Below are positions 59,810-64,000 of a stretch of DNA of 64,000 nucleotides, in pieces. Each line of letters opens with the position of its first letter. The stretch's first letter is position 1. The DNA is from Nocardia vaccinii NBRC 15922 (GTDB lineage Bacteria > Actinomycetota > Actinomycetes > Mycobacteriales > Mycobacteriaceae), in NCBI RefSeq assembly GCF_001613305.1, contig NZ_BDCC01000062.1, positions 45,536-109,535 of the forward strand, written 5' to 3'. Both the position numbers and the translations under genes were made by a program. The notes beneath the pieces are model-generated. The model was not told the origin of the DNA and made no database searches. It saw only the letters and a program-made list of their open reading frames with translations.

Positions 59810-60991
59810 TTACACCTTCACGATCAGGGCGTCACCCTGGCCGCCGCCACCGCACAGGGCCGCCGCGCCGACACCGCCGCCACGGCGCTTCAGCTCGAGC
59901 GCCAGGTGCAGCACGATGCGGGCGCCGGACATGCCCAGGGGGTGGCCGATGGCGATCGCGCCGCCGTTGACGTTCACCTTGGCCGGGTCGATGCCGAGTT
60001 TGCGGGTCGAGGCCACCCCGACCGCGGCGAATGCCTCGTTGATTTCCACCACATCCAGGTCCGCAGGTGAAATACCTTCCCGCGCACAGGCTTTGGCGAT
60101 CGCGTTGGCGGGCTGCTCCTGCAGGGTGGAATCCGGGCCGGCCACCACGCCCGCCGCGCCGATCTCCGCGATCCAGCTCAGGCCGAGCTCCTGGGCCTTG
60201 GCCTTGCTCATCACGACCACCGCGGCGGCGCCGTCGGAGATCTGCGAGGCCGAACCCGCGGTGACCGTGCCGTCCTTGCGGAACGCCGGACGCAGCTTGC
60301 CCAGCGACTCCACGGTGGTGTCCGCGCGAATGCCCTCGTCCTGCCCGAACAGCAGCGGCTCACCCTTGCGCTGCGGGACCGACACCGGAACCACCTCGTC
60401 GTCGAACACACCGTTCTTCCAGGCCGCGGCCGCCTTCTGATGCGAGGCCGCGGCGAACGCGTCCTGATCCTCGCGGCTGACGTGGCCGACGTCGTTGCGC
60501 TGCTCGGTCAGCAGGCCCATCGCCTGATCGGTGAAGATGTCGTGCAGCCCGTCGAAGGCCATGTGGTCGCGCAACGTCACGTCGCCGTACTTGAAGCCCT
60601 CGCGGCTCTTCTCCAGCAGATGCGGCGCCCGCGTCATCGACTCCTGCCCGCCGGCCACCACGATCTCGTATTCACCGGCCCTAATCAGCTGATCCGCCAA
60701 CGCGATCGCGTTGATGCCCGACAAACACACCTTGTTCACGGTCAACGCGGGCACGTCCATCGGGATGCCCGCGGCCGCGGCGGCCTGCCGCGCGGGAATC
60801 TGCCCCGCACCCGCGGTCAGCACCTGACCCATGATCACGTAGTCGACCGACTCGGGCGACACACCGCCCTTCTCCAGCGCGGCCTTGATCGCGAATCCGC
60901 CCAGGTCGGAACCGGAGAATCCGGCGAGCCCACCGAGCAACCGACCGACCGGGGTACGGGCGCCGGAGACGATGACGGAGGTGGTGGTCAC
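59810..60991 (-). CDS. fadA4: Acetyl-CoA C-acetyltransferase (thiolase)
   Basis: A 393-residue thiolase. NKVCLSGINAIALADQLI holds the nucleophilic Cys (near 89), NVNGGAIAIGHPLGMSGAR the catalytic His, and AALCGGGGQGDALIV the C-terminal Cys. Full length for a biosynthetic thiolase, condensing or cleaving acetoacetyl-CoA. GTG 60991 has GAGG six bases upstream. Diverges from the epimerase gene and matches Rv1323. Confidence 0.94.
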   Translation of the reverse strand: MTTTSVIVSGARTPVGRLLGGLAGFSGSDLGGFAIKAALEKGGVSPESVDYVIMGQVLTAGAGQIPARQAAAAAGIPMDVPALTVNKVCLSGINAIALADQLIRAGEYEIVVAGGQESMTRAPHLLEKSREGFKYGDVTLRDHMAFDGLHDIFTDQAMGLLTEQRNDVGHVSREDQDAFAAASHQKAAAAWKNGVFDDEVVPVSVPQRKGEPLLFGQDEGIRADTTVESLGKLRPAFRKDGTVTAGSASQISDGAAAVVVMSKAKAQELGLSWIAEIGAAGVVAGPDSTLQEQPANAIAKACAREGISPADLDVVEINEAFAAVGVASTRKLGIDPAKVNVNGGAIAIGHPLGMSGARIVLHLALELKRRGGGVGAAALCGGGGQGDALIVKV

Positions 60992-61108
60992 GATGAGCCT
61001 CACTTCTCGAGTCGATGCAGCGTACGGGCGGCACGAGACCGCTCGATACCCCACGGTAACCCGGCCGCTCTCGACAGCACCACGGTGGTGCGCGCTACCG
61101 TTCCAAAC

Positions 61109-61579
61109 GTGAGCACATCCGAAAAGACCGAATTCATTCCCGCCGACTATGTGATCGCCGTGGACCATGTCGGCATCGCCGTACCGGACCTCGACGCAGC
61201 TGTGGCCTGGTACTCCGAAAAGCTCGGTATGATCGAGACGCACCGTGAGGTCAACGAGGGCCAGGGGGTGCACGAGGCAATGCTGTCGTTGCCCGCTGCC
61301 GGAGACAGGTCGACTGCTCTGCAGTTGCTGGCACCTCTCAATGACGAATCGACCATTGCGAAATTCATCGATCGCAACGGCCCTGGGCTGCAGCAGCTCG
61401 CCTACCGGGTGACCGATATCGATGCCGTGGCAAGCAATCTTCGAGACCGGGGCGTTCGGCTGCTCTACGATGCACCGCGTCCGGGCACCGCGGGCTCACG
61501 CATCAATTTCCTGCACCCGAAGGATGCTGGAGGTGTGCTCATCGAGCTCGTCGAGCCCAACGCGAATCCTACTCACTAG
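61109..61579 (+). CDS. mce: Methylmalonyl-CoA epimerase
   Basis: A 156-residue glyoxalase-fold epimerase that interconverts (R)- and (S)-methylmalonyl-CoA in propionate metabolism. AVDHVGIAVPDLDAAVAWYSEKLG gives the first metal His; GPGLQQLAYRVTDIDAV and GVLIELVEP carry the other ligands. GTG 61109 comes seven bases after TACCGT: leaderless-type. Matches Rv1322A beside the thiolase. Confidence 0.93.
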   Translation: MSTSEKTEFIPADYVIAVDHVGIAVPDLDAAVAWYSEKLGMIETHREVNEGQGVHEAMLSLPAAGDRSTALQLLAPLNDESTIAKFIDRNGPGLQQLAYRVTDIDAVASNLRDRGVRLLYDAPRPGTAGSRINFLHPKDAGGVLIELVEPNANPTH

Positions 61580-61665
61580 TACCGCAATCCGACCGCGAAA
61601 ACTTGTCGTAACGACATTCGCGGTCGGGTCACCATGGCACGGGCGCAAGCGGTAGTTTGTGGGGC

Positions 61666-62664
61666 ATGTCGTCCACTGAGCCCGATCGCAATCGCTTCGT
61701 CGCGTTGCCCTTTACCGTGGTCCGGAAGGGGTATGACCGCGATGAAGTTCGCAATTACTTCGACCGATTCGATGCCGAACTGAGGGTCACCGCTACCGAC
61801 CGCGATGCCGCCGCTGCCCAGGCCCGGAACCTGGCCGCCCAGCTGGAGGATGCGCGTGACGAAATCGATGAGCTGCGTAAAGAAGTCGACCGCCTGTCGG
61901 TCCCCCCGACCACCGCGGAGGGGATGAGCGACCGCATCTCCCGGATGCTGCGCCTGGCCTCCGACGAGGCCTCCGAGGTGCGCGCGCAGGCCCAGGCCGA
62001 GGCCGCCGAGATGGTCTCCATCGCCGAGCAGCAGGCCACCGAAATGCGTGGTAAGTACGAGTCGCTGCTGGCCGAGACCAAGGAGAAGCGCGAGGCGCTC
62101 GAGGTCGAGTTCGAGCAGACCCTCGCCAACGCGCGGACCGAGTCCGCCAAGATCGTCGAGGCCGCTACGGCCGAGGCCGATCGCCTCACCAAGGAGGCCG
62201 AGGCCAAGCGCAAGGCCGCGCAGCAGGACTTCGAGGTCAGCATGGCCGACCGGCGCACCAAGCTCACCCGCGCCATGGAGGAGCTGGAGGCCACCAGCCG
62301 CTCCGACGCCGCGCAGCGCATCAAGGAAGCGACCGACGAGTCCAACCGCCTGGTCAGCAACGCCACCCAGCAGGCGGACCGCAAGATCGCCCACGCCAAG
62401 GAACTCGCCGAGGAGATGCGCGTGCTGCGCGGTCGAGTTCTGGCCCAGCTCTTGGGAATTCGTGGCCAGCTCGATTCCGTTCCGGCCATGCTCGCCGCGG
62501 TCAACCGGGAGAGCGAACTGCTCGACGGCGCCCCCGAGCCGCGGTCGCTGTCCAGCAAGCAGTCGGGGTCCGGACGCCAGCAGAAGGCCATCTCCGAGCT
62601 GCGTGACGCCGAGGATGAGGTCGTCGACGAAGAACAGCGCGAGAGCGCGGAAGTCGCACGCTAG
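61666..62664 (+). CDS. DivIVA-like coiled-coil protein
   Basis: A 332-residue protein. RFVALPFTVVRKGYDRDEVRNYFDRFDAELR at residues 10-41 is a DivIVA-type membrane-binding N-terminus. Residues about 42-275 are an almost continuous Ala/Glu/Arg/Lys coiled coil, and the last 60 are acidic and disordered. Such proteins recruit growth or division machinery to curved membrane. It is not the wag31 locus, so a specialised role is possible. ATG 61666 follows TAGTTT by seven bases. A strong terminator follows. Confidence 0.8.
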   Translation: MSSTEPDRNRFVALPFTVVRKGYDRDEVRNYFDRFDAELRVTATDRDAAAAQARNLAAQLEDARDEIDELRKEVDRLSVPPTTAEGMSDRISRMLRLASDEASEVRAQAQAEAAEMVSIAEQQATEMRGKYESLLAETKEKREALEVEFEQTLANARTESAKIVEAATAEADRLTKEAEAKRKAAQQDFEVSMADRRTKLTRAMEELEATSRSDAAQRIKEATDESNRLVSNATQQADRKIAHAKELAEEMRVLRGRVLAQLLGIRGQLDSVPAMLAAVNRESELLDGAPEPRSLSSKQSGSGRQQKAISELRDAEDEVVDEEQRESAEVAR

Positions 62665-62702
62665 ACAATACTGCTCCCACCCGGGCGACAGATATCCGTT
62701 CC

Positions 62703-62734
62703 AAGGTCGCCCCCTCGCGCGAGGGGGCGACCTT
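62703..62734 (+). terminator. Strong intrinsic terminator
   Basis: AAGGTCGCCCCCTCGC and GCGAGGGGGCGACCTT form a perfect 16-bp inverted repeat with no unpaired bases, followed by CTTT. It ends the DivIVA-like transcript. Confidence 0.9.
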
Positions 62735-62769
62735 CTTTACGTCACGGACGAGTTACCCTCGATAGCGTC

Positions 62770-63078
62770 ATGCCCCGCCGCAAACCGAGTCCCAGGAGAT
62801 CGTCGGCGCGGTCCCAGCGGGACCCGCGCCCGCTCGGCGACGCTTTCGGACGCACCGAGGACGGCCCCGGCGGCTCGGAAACCTATGTGGTGCGCACGAT
62901 TCCGGCTTCCCGCGCGGCGAAGCCCTACCGCTGCCCCGGCTGCGATCACGAAATAGCGCCCGGCACAGCGCATATCGTTGCCTGGGCCGCGGTGGGCGGC
63001 GAAGACGATCGCCGCCACTGGCACACCGGGTGCTGGCGAGGCCGCCACACCAGAACCATCACCCGCCGCTGGAGCTGA
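62770..63078 (+). CDS. Small zinc-ribbon-like protein
   Basis: A 102-residue basic protein. The C-terminal half has CPGCDHEI and HWHTGCW, giving a C-x2-C...H-x3-C metal-binding pattern with conserved Arg around. The N-terminal 35 residues are Arg/Ser/Pro-rich and disordered. Homologues are widespread in actinobacteria and often annotated only as hypothetical or ATP/GTP-binding; I see no nucleotide motif. ATG 62770; TACCCT lies ten bases upstream. Confidence 0.75.
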   Translation: MPRRKPSPRRSSARSQRDPRPLGDAFGRTEDGPGGSETYVVRTIPASRAAKPYRCPGCDHEIAPGTAHIVAWAAVGGEDDRRHWHTGCWRGRHTRTITRRWS

Positions 63079-63295
63079 GCGAGACAGCTCACCTCGGAAT
63101 GATTTACATCACCAAACTGCCCACAACCGTTGCACGACAGGGACTTCACGCCAACCAGCGAACCGGTCTACAGCCGGCCTCGAAACAGTTGCGCAACAAC
63201 CGACTTGGCAGGCATGTGGACGACTCCACAGCAGGCCGGCAACTCACTGTTCGTCGAACCGCCGCCGGCACAACTTGCTGTGGCACTCACTTCGC
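63079..63295. other. Gene-free interval
   Basis: 217 bp after the zinc-ribbon gene with lower GC than its surroundings. No promoter, hairpin or small gene was recognised. It runs into the repeat at 63296. Confidence 0.4.
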
Positions 63296-63430
63296 GCTCC
63301 CAACGCAACAACTGATCTCGCGAGCACATGGGTAACTCCCTGGAAACGCCCGAAAAACGGCCCGTACTCGACCGACGGCCCGAAGCGAAACAGCCGAGGC
63401 ACCCAACGACACGCTGAAGTTCCGGAGAGG
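63296..63430 (-). repeat. Dispersed intergenic repeat, copy B
   Basis: Reverse complement of copy A at 31668-31803; conserved blocks are GGGAGTTACCCATGT, GGGCGTT, CGCTTCGGGCCG, GTTGGGTGCC and CTTCAGCGTG. It ends 9 bp before the nucS stop codon on the opposite side, again outside coding sequence. Confidence 0.7.
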
Positions 63431-63439
63431 CGGGGGAGC

Positions 63440-64000
63440 TCAGAAGAGGCGGAATTCGTCGCTTTCGGTGCCGCGAAGGGCATTGTAATCCAGTGTCACG
63501 CAACGGATTCCGCGGTCCGTAGCAAGGGTGCGAGCTTGCGGCTTGATCTGCTGGGCCGCGAAGACGCCGCTCACGGGAGCGAGCAGGGGGTCGCGGTTGA
63601 GCAGTTCGAGGTAGCGGGTGAGCTGTTCGACACCGTCGATCTCGCCGCGACGTTTGATCTCCACCGCGACCGTCGCGCCATCGGCGTCCCGGCACAGAAT
63701 GTCGACCGGGCCGATCGCGGTCATGTACTCGCGACGGACCAATGTGTAACCGGTGCCGAGGGTTTCGATGTGCTCCGCGAGCAGTTCCTGTAGATGCGCC
63801 TCGACGCCGTCCTTCACCAGACCGGGATCGATGCCGAGTTCGTGCGAGGAGTCGTGCTCGATCTCCTCGACGGTGATGCGCAACTCCTCACCGGCCTTGT
63901 TGGTCACCACCCACAGCTTGGCCGCGGCACTCGCGTAAGGGCCGGAGGCGGCAGCCTGCGTCACCTCTGAGGCCCCGCGAGTGCCGCCATCGGACACAGC
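63440..64000 (-). CDS. nucS: Endonuclease NucS (EndoMS), 3' part
   Basis: Partial; the 5' end is beyond the window. The visible 187 codons cover the C-terminal RecB-like nuclease domain of the mismatch-specific endonuclease that replaces MutS/MutL in actinobacteria. IEHDSSHELGIDPGLVKDGVEAHLQELLAEH, REYMTAIGPVDILCRD and VAVEIKRRGEIDGVEQLTRYLELLNRD carry the Glu/Asp/Lys active site, and the C-terminus ends DEFRLF with the PCNA-type clamp-binding tail. The interdomain linker (SDGGTRGASEVTQAAASG) looks longer than in mycobacteria. Confidence 0.92.
   Translation of the reverse strand, partial: AVSDGGTRGASEVTQAAASGPYASAAAKLWVVTNKAGEELRITVEEIEHDSSHELGIDPGLVKDGVEAHLQELLAEHIETLGTGYTLVRREYMTAIGPVDILCRDADGATVAVEIKRRGEIDGVEQLTRYLELLNRDPLLAPVSGVFAAQQIKPQARTLATDRGIRCVTLDYNALRGTESDEFRLF

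Overview
The window is high-GC actinobacterial DNA, most likely from Nocardia or a close relative in the Nocardiaceae. The strongest evidence is gene order from about 28.8 kb to the right edge. It follows the Mycobacterium tuberculosis Rv1321-Rv1343c neighbourhood: lprD-like gene, DUF3817, rdgB, rph, cAMP phosphodiesterase, rhomboid, cysM, cysO, mec, DUF2017, clpS, pncB, dinG, glgP, glgE, glgB, CnoX-like thioredoxin, fadA4-like thiolase, methylmalonyl-CoA epimerase and nucS. Lineage-specific genes are inserted into this backbone. No rRNA, tRNA, CRISPR array, prophage or complete insertion sequence was seen.

Left part (1-28.7 kb) is accessory, a string of small regulator-plus-target modules. 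It holds a CoA-ligase/enoyl-CoA hydratase pair diverging from an amino-acid permease; an RpiR regulator; a DapB-like and SDR dehydrogenase pair diverging from a TetR gene across two tandem operators; an unrecognised gene 3' of a perfect SOS box; a YidC paralogue with a repeat-expanded DUF6412-like membrane protein; a PHB-depolymerase-like esterase; a methyltransferase/DUF4184 pair diverging from a VIT-family transporter; a saccharopine-dehydrogenase-like enzyme diverging from an AraC regulator; an auxiliary tryptophanyl-tRNA synthetase behind a ribosome-mediated attenuator; YczE; a pentapeptide-repeat protein; F420-type and SDR enzymes; MmyB-like, LysR and TetR regulators; and a PadR, FAD-monooxygenase, DHA2 efflux and SDR cluster that looks like a detoxification module.

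Middle part (28.8-43 kb) holds the conserved housekeeping cluster. CysM, CysO and Mec form the carrier-protein route of cysteine synthesis. RdgB and RNase PH handle nucleotide and RNA quality. ClpS serves the N-degron pathway. PncB and a nicotinamidase recycle NAD. A YefM-YoeB toxin-antitoxin pair and a neutral ceramidase are inserted. DinG carries an in-frame duplicated 24-residue insert. CysO ends in GGAR rather than GG, so it should need proteolytic maturation.

Right part (43-64 kb) begins with a DoxX protein and a purine permease. Two tandem paralogues of a START-like (SRPBCC) domain fused to an acyl-CoA ligase follow, the first with a decayed active site. Next come the alpha-glucan enzymes GlgP, GlgE and GlgB, the CnoX-like protein, a secreted SapA-like protein, thiolase, epimerase, a DivIVA-like coiled-coil protein and the 3' part of nucS. 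A dispersed intergenic repeat of about 135 bp occurs twice in clear form and probably a third time. Many genes start 6-7 nt after a TANNNT box with no Shine-Dalgarno, which indicates widespread leaderless transcripts and was used to choose starts.
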